From: Uranotaenia lowii
Taxonomy: Eukaryota; Arthropoda; Insecta; Diptera; Culicidae
DNA: 64,000 nucleotides
Direction: 5' to 3'
Assembly (NCBI RefSeq): GCF_029784155.1
Contig: NC_073692.1
Coordinates: 327,503,920 to 327,567,919, forward strand
Shown: one piece after another, positions 1-9,247 of the stretch
How positions within the stretch are numbered: the first letter of the stretch is position 1
Layout of the letters: each line of letters starts with the position of its first letter
Position numbers and translations under genes: made by a program
The notes under the pieces: generated by a model
The model's input: only the letters and a program-made list of their open reading frames with translations
What the model was told of the DNA's origin: nothing
The model's database searches: none

Positions 1-521
1 AATGAAAATACAATTGTTTTAAATGGCAGCAAATAGAAATTGAACTCTTAAATAAGATGAACTTTTAAAAAAAAGACTTAAATACAAACAGTTTTTAAAA
101 CTGATAGTGCGCATCTTGCTTTGTGTGATCATCATTCCAAATTTCTCTACGAACGAGAAATCTCAAACATTTGCATTTGCTCATTTCTAATGTATGCTAT
201 GATTTTGTATGTATCGGTTTTTTTTTATTGGAAATATTTTGACCCAATTTTTATTTGCAAATGAAACTGATACAAAATTTGCGTTGCTTGAACGATCCAA
301 CTAATTTTTGGGGACAGGATTTTTTGGAATTTGGTTTACGAATTTCTTAAAAAAAAGTTGAAATCAGTCAGACTTGATACTGTTGTAAGTTAGATTATTC
401 AAAGAATATAATTTCAATCATCTTCTTTATCAGTGAGCAATTCAAATGACATTTTCAGGATTGTTTTTGAAAAATGTCCAGGGTGACAAAAGAAGAAATT
501 TATATTTGTTCCAGCCTTACA
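1..521. other. AT-rich intergenic sequence
   Basis: I see no gene or recognisable repeat. The sequence is AT-rich and ends at an A before a TC dinucleotide, which is taken as a possible Helitron left boundary. Confidence 0.5.
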
Positions 522-530
522 TCTATATAT

Positions 531-1492
531 GGTTGTACTCCATTTACCCGAAAACCATTGCCCAGAATGAAAAATCCCCAGAATTCCAATCGCCAGAATG
601 AACCATTCCACAGAATTTTTTTCCCCAGACGAACCATTCCCCAGAAAAATTTTCGCCAGAATGTACCATTTCCCAGAAATTTTTTCACCGGAATGAATCA
701 TGTACCAGAAATTTTTTCACCAGAAGAACCATTTCCCAGAAAATTGAAAACATTTATCCTTACAAGAAATAGTTAAAAAAAAGGAATAGTTACAAAAAAA
801 TGGGGTTTCATAACTTTATTCCTTTGCGGCAAAGCCGCAACCAACGAGGATGAAGGGGCAGAGGCGGCACAAAGCCGCCGTAGCTCCCAAATCCGAGGAG
901 GCCGCCGACCCGCCGTCGGAAGCGGCGGCCCTACGACATTGGTCTAGGTCTGCCGGGGCTTCCTAGGTCTGCGTGAAAGCTAGGGGTGATCCCTTAGCTC
1001 CGTCCGCCACGCGACAGCGTGAAGGACAACACGTCTTTCAAGTTCGAACGCGCAGCGTGAGGAGTCGGATACCAAAACGGTTTTTTAAAGGACCATGGTA
1101 AGCATTGAATCAATTAAAGTACCCAAACCATAAACAAAGCACAATATTGGTTCTAAAATAAATTTAGTTGAAAAATTTCAAATTCGTAGTTTCATTTAAA
1201 AAATCATTTTGAAAAAATTAATTTCGAATCATATGAAATATACAAGAATTCATTAGAAAAAAAAATAATAGGGGAAAAAATCTGGGATTTGTGCCATTCT
1301 GGTAAATGTTCCATTCTGGGGAAAAAAAATTCTGGGAAATGGTCCATTCTGGGAAAAAAATTTCTGGTAAATGGTGCATTCTGGGGAATTTTTTTCTGGG
1401 AAATGGTTCATTCTGGGGTTTGATTTCGGGTATTTGTCATTCTGGGAAAAATTCATTCTGGGCAATGGTTTTCGGGTAAATGGGATACAATC
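531..1492 (-). repeat. Inverted-repeat module, left arm
   Basis: This arm is the reverse complement of 3141-4111. In order it has a CCAGAATG/CCCAGAA minisatellite (about 540-770), a GC-rich core (822-1078), an AT-rich spacer and a second minisatellite (about 1290-1480). The open frames across it (rich in PRM, PEE and FPR) come from the minisatellite and are not taken as genes. It differs from the right arm by scattered substitutions, so the duplication is not brand new. Confidence 0.75.
822..1078. other. GC-rich hairpin-dense cassette, copy 1
   Basis: About 260 bases of GC-rich sequence sit in AT-rich surroundings. Short perfect or near-perfect inverted repeats follow one another: TTGCGGC/GCCGCAA at 824-840, GGCGGC/GCCGCC just after, GGCCGCCG/CGGCGGCC around 900-930, and CCTAGG pairs around 940-970. 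No long ORF is convincing. It could be a structured RNA, a captured fragment or simply a stem-rich transposon segment; function unknown. Confidence 0.6.
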
Positions 1493-1499
1493 CTATCTA

Positions 1500-3100
1500 C
1501 AGTGAGCGAAATAAGAATAGCACCACTATGTTTTTTGCTTGTTAAAATATGAATAATTGAAAATTACGAAAATTTTCTTCCACAGTTTGTTCTGAATTGC
1601 TTAACGGATAAATCAAGCATAAGTTTACTTTTTTTGGACGTAGCAATTGGCGTTGAGGACCAAAAATGTGATAAAAGGGTGCGAAATAAGAATAGAACCA
1701 CTTGATGTTTTCAACAAAAACAAGCTTATTATTAAAAATTTGCTGTGTAAAAGTGAATAATAACGCTTCTGTGAATTATTTGAATAAATAACTGCATTTT
1801 AAAGAGTTTTCCAGAATTCCAAAGGTTTTCATAGGTTTTAATTAGAGGGTTTTAAGAGATGCTCTTCTAGAGTTAAGGAATTTGATATTTGAGCTGCAAT
1901 TGTTTACCAAACTACTAATTTTCTTCATTAACATTCATAAGTATGATGCAAAATGATGAAACATAGATTTGAGACTGATTTTGAATCCAAAAAGTAGGTT
2001 GGAATTCAAAAATACTTATGTTTTTTAATAGTCAAACACTATTTCTTTAGATTTAAGTCATAGATGGCAGCACTATCTTGCCATTTAACCGAATTCATGC
2101 CCATTTTCGAATATTCGGGATTAATTAGGAAGTGCTGGATGATTTTGATCAAAAAATAAATACATGTACCGTGTGCACGCTTTGGAAATTCTATGATCAC
2201 TAAATCCAAAAAAAATGGAATTGCATCAAGGTTACTAAAAGTGAATTTTTTGGACCGTTTATCAGAATAAAGTTATACTTTGCGATGGAGCTTGATGGAA
2301 CAGATGGTTAGCAGTATTATTGGTATGATTTGCAATTGAATCGGAAGTTGAAATGAGCAGGAATTTTGGCGGTTGTACATTTTTGTGGTGGTGATTCTTT
2401 TGCAAATCCGGAAAAGCTTTCTGCAGCGTGATCTTCCACAAAACTGTGATGGGAAAATATCTCAAAATGATGAATATGGGCCTAAATAAATCTGGAAAAT
2501 CAATATTGAGACTAAATTTTGTTTTAACTGCAAGATAGTGCTGCCATCTACGACTTGAAACTGGAATAAAGTGTGGTTTACTGAACAAAATCAAAGTTTT
2601 TGATTTCCAACCTATTTTTTCTGATTCAATATTAATCTGAAATGTTTTTTTCAATATTTCACGTCATTTTTATGAAGAAAATAAGTAGTTTGGTAAAGAA
2701 TTACAGCTTAAATATCAAATTCCTCAACGCAAGAGGAGCATCTCTTAAAATCCCCTAATTAAAACCTATGAAAACCTTTGGAATTCTGGAACACTCCTTA
2801 AAATGCAGTTATTTATTCAAATAATTCGTAAAAGCATTATTACTCACTTTTACACAGTAAATTTTAAAAAATAAGCTCGTTTGTGTTGAAAAACTCAAGT
2901 GGTTCTATTCTTATTTCGCACCCTTTTGCCACATTTTTGATCCTCAACGCCAATTGCTACGTTCAAAAAAAGTAAACTTATGCTTGATTTATCCGTTAAG
3001 CAATTCAGAACAAACTGTGGAAGAAAATTTTCGTAATTTTCAATTATTCATATTTGAACAAGCAAAACACATAGTGGTGCTATTCTTATTTCGCTCACTG
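1500..3100. mobile_element. Tc1/mariner-type non-autonomous element with IR/DR ends
   Basis: The element begins CAGTGAGCGAAATAAGAA and ends with its reverse complement, with TA on both sides (1498-1499 and 3101-3102), as for Tc1/mariner insertion. The inverted repeats are about 600 bases long. Each arm carries a second, inner copy of the terminal motif (GTGCGAAATAAGAATAG at about 1680, reverse complement at about 2900), the two-site arrangement known as IR/DR. The central 2100-2520 is not symmetrical, and the longest frame there (2262-2654, minus) shows no transposase motif. Confidence 0.75.
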
Positions 3101-3140
3101 TATATATATAAAAATGAATTTCTGTCTGTCTGTCTGTCTG

Positions 3141-4111
3141 GATTGTATCCCATTTACCCGAAAACCATTGCCCAGAATGAATTTTTCCCAGAATGACAAA
3201 TACCCGAAATCAAACCCCAGAATGAACCATTTCCCAGAAAAAAATTCCCCAGAATGCACCATTTACCAGAAATTTTTTTCCCAGAATGGACCATTTCCCA
3301 GAATTTTTTTTCCCCAGAATGGAACATTTACCAGAATGGCACAAATCCCAGATTTTTTCCCCTAGTATTTTTATTTGTTTTTTTTTTCTAATGAATTCTT
3401 GAATATTTCATATGATTCGAAATTAATTTTTTCAAAATGATGTTTTAAATGAAACTACGACTTTGAAATTTTCCAACTAAATTTATTTTAGAACCAATAT
3501 TGTGCTTTGTTTATGGTTTGGGTACTTTAATTGATTCAATGCTTACCATGGTCCTTTAAAAAACCGTTTCGGTATCCGACTCCTCACGCTGCGCGTTCGA
3601 ACTTGAAAGACGTTTTGTCCTTCACGCTGTCGCGTGGCGGACGGGGCTAAGGGATCACCCCTAGCTTTCACGCAGACCTAGGAAGCCCCGGCAGACCTAG
3701 ACCAATGTCTTAGGGCCGCCGCTTCCGACGGCGGGTCGGCGGCCTCCTCGGATTTGGGAGCTTCGGCGGCTTTGTGCCGCCTCAGCCCCTTCATCCTCGT
3801 TGGTTGCGGCCTTGCCGCAAAAGAATAAAGTAATGAAATCCCATTTTTTGTAACAATTCCTTTCTTTTTAATAATTTCTAGTAAGGATAAATGTTTTCAA
3901 TTTTCTGGGAAATGGTCCTTCTGGCGAAAAAATTTCTGGTACATGGTTCATTCTGGTGAAAAAATTTCCGGGAAATGGTACATTCTGGCGAAAAATTTTC
4001 TGGGGAATGGTTCGTCTGGGGAAAAAAAATCTGGGGAATGGTTCTTTCTGGCGATTGGAATTCTGGGGATTTTTCATTCTGGGCAATGGTTTTCGGGTAA
4101 ATGGAGTACAA
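3141..4111 (+). repeat. Inverted-repeat module, right arm
   Basis: This is the reverse-complement partner of 531-1492. It starts right after a Helitron-like head (TATATATATAAAAATG at 3101 and a short CTGT run) and ends at a long CTGT run leading into Helitron body. It therefore appears to lie within the CTGT microsatellite of a Helitron. It carries both minisatellites and the second GC-rich cassette. No gene is supported. Confidence 0.75.
3564..3822. other. GC-rich hairpin-dense cassette, copy 2
   Basis: This is the inverted copy of 822-1078, identical except for a small number of substitutions and the altered terminal hairpin loop (GCGGC-CTT-GCCGC). The major stems are kept. Confidence 0.6.
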
Positions 4112-4113
4112 CC

Positions 4114-4147
<34 letters not shown>

Positions 4148-5170
4148 TCCCTATAGACTCGGAAACTACTGAACCGATTTGCGTGAAACTTGGCAGATGG
4201 GTGTATTGAAGGCCGGGGAACGTTCCTATAATAGTTTGGGACCCCTCCCTCTTCGTGGCAGGGGGGAGGGGGTCATATAAATAAAAGTGATAAGTCTTCA
4301 TAACTCGAGAACTGATCATGCAAATGGAACCAAATTTGGCATGGGAGTGTATTTTGATACGAGGAATGTTTCAATGATGGTTTGGTACCTCTCCCTCTTT
4401 CCACTGGTAAGATACATAGGAGGGAGGGGCCCAACCTTATAATTTTCAACATAACTGGAAAACTAATCAAGCTAATGGAACCAAATTTGGCATGGGAGGG
4501 TAGCGGAATACGAGAAATGGTTCTATGATTATTTCAGACCCCTTCTTCCATCCAGTGGAGATACAGGAAAAGGGGGGGGGGGTTTACCTCTTTGTCACTG
4601 TATAACTTAAAAACTTTTCGAGCAAATGGCACCAAATTTGGCTTGGAAAGGTATTTGGGTACGATAAATAATTCTATGAATATTTGGTGCCCCTCCCTCC
4701 TTCCAGTGAGAAGATAGAAAGTGGGGAGGGGGTGCTTTCCTATTTTCAGCATTATTGGGCAAATAATCTAGCGAATGGAATCATATTTGGCGTGGGAAGG
4801 TATTTGATTACGAAAAATTTTTCTATGATATTTTGAGAACCCTCCGTTCTTTAAGTAGGAAAATCTTAGGGGGGGAGAGTGCTCCCATACAATTTCTTAC
4901 ATCTTGGGAACTTACCCAGCAGATGGAACGAAATTTGGCTTGGGAGAGTATTTAGGCTCAAGGTATATTTCTGTTAATATTTGGTACTACTGCCTTCTTC
5001 CATAGGGGTGGTAGGAAGGAGATGGAGGCTAACTTTAATTAATTAATTTAATTTAATTCATTTATTTCAATTCACTTGACAAATCCTAACATTCCCAGTG
5101 AACATAATGTTCTTTTAAGGGTTTGTTATACTGACTTATTGGAGGCTAACTTTTCCTGTTTGTTACATAG
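4112..5170 (+). mobile_element. Helitron body segment
   Basis: The segment starts in a CTGT microsatellite followed by TTCCCTATAGACTCGG and then the diverged body units seen in the better copies: a conserved ACCAAATTTGGCATGGG motif followed by CCCTCCC...GGGAGGG inverted repeats, repeated about every 150 bases. It belongs to the composite Helitron 522-8815. Frames here (4074-4319, 4273-4470, 4534-4752, all minus) are repeat-derived. Confidence 0.75.
5037..5139 (-). mobile_element. Short retroposed fragment with 14-base target duplication
   Basis: The 103-base insert is flanked by TGGAGGCTAACTTT on both sides (5023-5036 and 5140-5153). Its minus-strand 3' end is an AATTA/TTAAT-rich tail. A tail plus a long target duplication indicates target-primed insertion of a severely 5'-truncated LINE or similar retroposon. 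The source family is not identified. Confidence 0.7.
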
Positions 5171-5428
5171 TTCGCTTTACAAATTTAAGGGTTGTTTTCT
5201 TTTTCATTTCACTCATATTTGATTCGATATTTGGTATTTCGTTGGGTGTCTGTTGATGGTGAGCTGGCGGTTGGTGGTGGCAGAGGGCGGTGGCAGAGGG
5301 CGGTGGCGATGAATGGAGGCGATGAATGGAGGCGATGGGTGGAGGCGGTGGTGGCTGTAGGCGAGAGTTTAAAAGAAAATAGCATTTTTCTTTTAGTACA
5401 AGTATTAAATGCAGATAGTTTCGAAGGC

Positions 5429-7557
5429 TTAGACCAGTAGTCTTGCGACGTTACGCTTTAGGTGAAGCTTTAGGCGGTGCTTGAAACTTGAAGTAGCGCA
5501 AGATGTTATAGAACCAGGAACACTGTTGTAAAGTTTTGCTCCTATCAGGCTGAATCTTTTTTTCCCAAATTCAGTGTTCGATCTCTGGACAACAAGTTGA
5601 CCAGCTTGTCTTGTTGCTCTGATTGAACCAGTCCTTTGCACGGGTACACTGGGCTGATTTGAAAGTCCGGCTGCTATGGAATGCATGTGGACAATCGTTT
5701 GCAGCTCAAAAAGTCCTCTGATTGGAAGAAATGAATCCTTTTCGTTGTGATAGAGCGATATTGTCGGGAACAGATGAGGTTTTCTAAGTATTGCTTTCAA
5801 GGAACGATTTTGGAGAGTCTGTAGTTCGCGCAATCTAGATTTACTCGCGTTTCCCCAAACTGATACAAGATATTGTAATCTTGAGTGTACTAGGGAGAAG
5901 TACAGTTTTTTTAGCCAGCAGACAGGAACGTATGGAGATATTTTTCGCAGTATTCCACAAACAGGTGCGATTTTTTTTTTAAGTAGATCGATATGGTATT
6001 CCCAGCTCAAAGTGGAGTCAATAATGAGGCCGAGATATTTACAAGATTGAACTTGTTTGATTAGTGAGTTTCCTACTGGTATGTTCACAAAGTCAGGTTC
6101 TACACGCCTTGATGAACGGAAGATCATATAAGTCGTTTTGCTTAGATTTAAGGATAGCAAATTCGAGTCGAAGTACTCCTTAAGGATTGTCAGATCTTGC
6201 TCCATTTGTTCTCTGATTCTCTGACAGTTAGAATTTCTGTATGAAATACTTGTGTCATCGGCGAAAAAACGGATTTTGCCGATCAGCTTGAGTCTTGATA
6301 AATCATTAATGAATATCAGGAACAACAGGGGACCTAGTACACTACCCTGAGGGACACCGGTGTGTATAGATTGTAATTCGCTTATCTTCCCATTCACTGA
6401 CACAAGCTGCCATCGATTTTCTAAGTAGCTTGCTAAAATCGCGAGAGCTTTTCCTCTTATCCCATAGCACTGAAGTTTTTGTAGCAGCAGTTCGTGATTT
6501 ACCGTGTCGAATGCTTTCTGAAGATCTAGAAAAATGGCCCCGGCCAACAATTTTCCATCGATTGCCTTATAGATGTCCTCAGTCAGCTCGCAAGTGGCAG
6601 AAAGGGTACTGTAACCTCGTCTGAACCCATATTGGTGTGTACACAACAAATTGAATCGGTTCAGGAAATCCATTATCCTTGTGGCAAATAACTGTTCCAA
6701 GATTTTGTTCAAGATTGATAATAAAGATATTGGTCTGTAATTGTTCAGGTCCATAGTATCTCCAGATTTATATATAGGAATCACTTTAGCTATTTTTAAG
6801 CAATCTGGATATCTGCCTGTATCAATTATTTCATCAAACACATTTTTCAGAAGCGTTGCAAAAGCCAGGTGATGTTTTTTTACTGTATCAGGACTAACAG
6901 TATCCAGTCCAGGTGATTTGTTGCTCTCTAATTTTGCGATCAACATAATTACTTCTTGAACAGATGTTCTGCTTAAAAATATGGAACAATCATGACTAGG
7001 AAGGGTTCCAAATTTAGAAATGTTTCTATCACTTCGAAGTGTGCTTGCTACTTTGGATCCAATTGAGCAGAAAAAATTGTTAAGTAGATTACTAACAACT
7101 TCACCATCATTTACTTCTCCAATTGATGTTTTTAATGTTATAACTGGAGATTTTTTATTATTTCCGAGCATATCGTTGATAAGTTGCCAAGATTTTTTCT
7201 GAGATGCATTTCCAAGAAGCTGATGATAATAATGACGTTTGCAGATAGCTTTTTCACGTTGCAGTTTTTGTGAGACTTGTTTGAGAAGTTCTTTGGAGTG
7301 AGCATCGTTTGGATTACGTTTACAACGTTTTAAAAGATTTTCTTTCATTTTGATCAGTTGCCACAGATTTACAGTCATCCAAGGACAATGTCCTTTTATA
7401 TTTGCTTGAATGTTCACAGTTTTTGTACAAATTTGACGGATTTCTTTATGTTTTTGAAGAATATATTCTAGTTTTCCTTCACCACTCAATCTTTCTGGAA
7501 TATTTTCAAAGGCGTATCCCAATAAATCATTAAATTTTTGATGGTTGATAACTTCTA
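5429..7557 (-). CDS. LINE ORF2 reverse transcriptase (C-terminal part)
   Basis: The protein copies LINE RNA into DNA at the nicked target. A 697-residue frame runs from Met at 7522, and the open frame continues upstream to the MITE edge at 7557. RT blocks appear in order: NKSPGLDTV (block 2a region), NYRPISLL, QYGFRRGYST, AIFLDLQKAFDTVNH (catalytic Asp), TGVPQGSVLGPLLF and RFFADDTS (catalytic Asp pair, about residue 420), then the thumb region (CKYLGLIID, LVHSRLQYLVSVW). FADD in place of YADD is common in the jockey superfamily (CR1/L2/jockey relatives). No frameshift is seen in this part. The Met at 7522 is internal to the original polyprotein, not a true start, so expression is doubtful. 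Confidence 0.85.
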
Positions 7558-7882
7558 TGAAATGAATTTGCGGCTTTATCGGTGAGGGTTAAAGAATTGA
7601 AATGAAAGACGGATAGAAGATCAGAAGAAAATTCTAAGGTGGTGAAAAGAGCGAAGAGCATTTGAAATAGAAGCTTGACCACATACTAAATTCTTTGTCC
7701 CACACCAATTAACTGTATTCAATACAGTTAATTGGTGTGGGACAAAGAATTTAGTATGTGGTCAAGCTTCTATTTCAAATGCTCTTCGCTCTTTTCACCA
7801 CCTTAGAATTTTCTTCTGATCTTCTATCCGTCTTTCATTTCAATTCTTTAACCCTCACCGATAAAGCCGCAAATTCATTTCA
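7558..7882. mobile_element. Perfectly palindromic MITE, 325 bp
   Basis: The whole element is an inverted repeat centred on base 7720, with arms of 162 bases that match without an observed mismatch. It starts TGAAATGAATTTGCGGC and ends with the reverse complement, flanked by TA on both sides (7556-7557, 7883-7884). Removing it with one TA restores the LINE reading frame from the endonuclease end into the linker. It has no coding capacity. TA duplication suggests a Tc1/mariner-type transposase. Confidence 0.85.
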
Positions 7883-8090
7883 TAAAACAAATTCACGGTG
7901 ATTTCTCCTCTTAAAGTTGATAACTTCTTTTGTGAGTTGTTGGTTTTTGGAGCTATGTTTGCAGTCAAAAGTTGAAAGAATTATGCTATGGTCACTCATA
8001 TCAGTAGAAATAGTTTCATTCATCATTGATGATATCATAGATTTCGAGCAAATGGTGTGGTCCAAAATATTGATGCTGATGGGTCGTGAG
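7883..8090 (-). pseudogene. LINE ORF2 endonuclease C-terminal fragment
   Basis: Minus-strand translation shows LDHTICS followed by MSDHSIILSTFD. These match the last AP-endonuclease blocks of LINE ORF2, the SDH motif carrying catalytic Asp and His. The frame stops in the MITE at 7882, and the N-terminal endonuclease domain is missing because the LINE is cut at about 8090. It is the upstream piece of the same ORF as 5429-7557. Confidence 0.75.
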
Positions 8091-8815
8091 AACTAATAGA
8101 GCTTATGGAAACAATTTTGGAATGGGAAAGCATTTGGATACTTAAAATGGTATTGGAGATACAGTTAGGGAAGACGGGAGCTCACATTCGATCGTTTTTC
8201 ACAAACCAAGAACTTACACAAACACACACCAAATATGACATGGAAACAATCATACAATCGATTAAATGGAACAGAATTTGGCAAGGGAGTGTGTTTAAAT
8301 ACACGAAATGTTTGACCTTGATCCCCTCCTTCCAGGTAGAAGATAGATAGGATGTGGGATTCCGATACAAATTTTATAGTATAACTCGACAACTAATGAA
8401 GCGAACGAACAATTCATGAAGGTAGTGTCATGAGAGGGTACGTTCTGATGTTACAAGACCCCCCTTTCCTTCCATTAAAGATAAAGGAATGGGGGAGGGG
8501 GTCACTCTCATATTTTGTATTTTGATTCGAGAACGAAAAGGTCAAAAAGGTGTCCCGTGACGGGACAATGAAGATTCCATATATGTAAAATATGTTGGCA
8601 TAAGTTATAAACTTTTGAAGCAAAGAAACCCAGAGTCATAAAAAAGATTCGAACACGGATTTAAAAAAAAAAAACTGCAATTTTATTTTGAAAAACATTT
8701 GAATGATTCTGAAATTGTATTAAAATTGTTTTGCAATAAAAGAAAATTTAAATAACAAGTTAACACAAATTTCAATAATTTTTGGGGGTGTAGCAAAGCA
8801 CACCGGGTCAGCTAG
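8086..8815 (+). mobile_element. Helitron 3' segment
   Basis: The segment begins GAGAACTAATAGAGC, a typical body unit, and ends with the hairpin, GGGTCAGC and CTAG at 8812-8815, followed by T. It is the right end of the composite Helitron. Frames such as 8165-8392 and 8414-8623 (minus) are repeat-derived. Confidence 0.75.
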
Positions 8816-9124
8816 TATATATATAAAAATGAATTTCTGTCTGTCTGTCTGTCTGTTCCCTATAGACTCGAAAACTACTGAACCGATTTGCGTGAAACTT
8901 GGCAGGTGGGGGTATTGGAGGCAGGGGAAGGTTCCTATTATGGTTTGAGACCCCTCCCTCTCTCATGAAGGGAGGGAGGGGCCTCCCAAACAAAAGTCAA
9001 TTTTTTCCATAACTCGAAAACCCATCAAGCAAATGGTATCAAATTTGGCATGGGGTGGTATTTGGGAACGAGGAATACTTCTATGAATACCAGGTACCCC
9101 TCCCTCCTTTCAGTGGGGTGATAG

Positions 9125-9202
9125 CCCAGCAAACATTTTTGTAGGTATATTTCTCAACAAACTTTGCTATACGTTTCAAATCTATATATATAAAAATGAA
9201 TT

Positions 9203-9247
<45 letters not shown>

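Larger units (their letters stand above)
5154..8090 (-). mobile_element. Jockey-superfamily LINE, 5'-truncated
   Basis: This is a minus-strand non-LTR retrotransposon comprising the C-terminal end of an AP-like endonuclease (7883-8090), the linker, a reverse transcriptase (5429-7557) and a 3' UTR (5154-5428) rich in GGCGGTGG-type repeats. It is interrupted by the palindromic MITE 7558-7882 and cut at its 5' side, about 8090, by Helitron sequence. It appears to have inserted into the Helitron 522-8815. No target duplication was identified. Confidence 0.75.
522..8815 (+). mobile_element. Helitron (non-autonomous), heavily interrupted
   Basis: The right end is the clear Helitron signature: a hairpin (GGTGT...ACACC), then GGGTCAGCTAG, ending in CTAG and followed by T. 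The left end TCTATATAT follows an A, as expected for A|TC...CTAG|T insertion. Helitron body text lies at about 4112-5170 and 8086-8815. The rest is insertions: the inverted-repeat module with its Tc1-type core, a short retroposed fragment, and a LINE carrying a MITE. No Rep/helicase is present, so it is non-autonomous. The continuity of the two body parts is inferred from unit structure. The left end is less certain, because a second Helitron-like start (TATATATATAAAAATG) lies at 3101. Confidence 0.5.

Noticed and set aside
540..770. CRISPR-like short repeats
   Set aside because: Units are degenerate, lack constant spacers, and lie in insect transposon DNA.
3114..3365. Protein-like frames rich in PRM, PEE and FPR (also 414-776, 1253-1465, 3868-4086)
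   Set aside because: They are translations of the CCAGAATG minisatellite, open in several frames on both strands, with no start context or domain.
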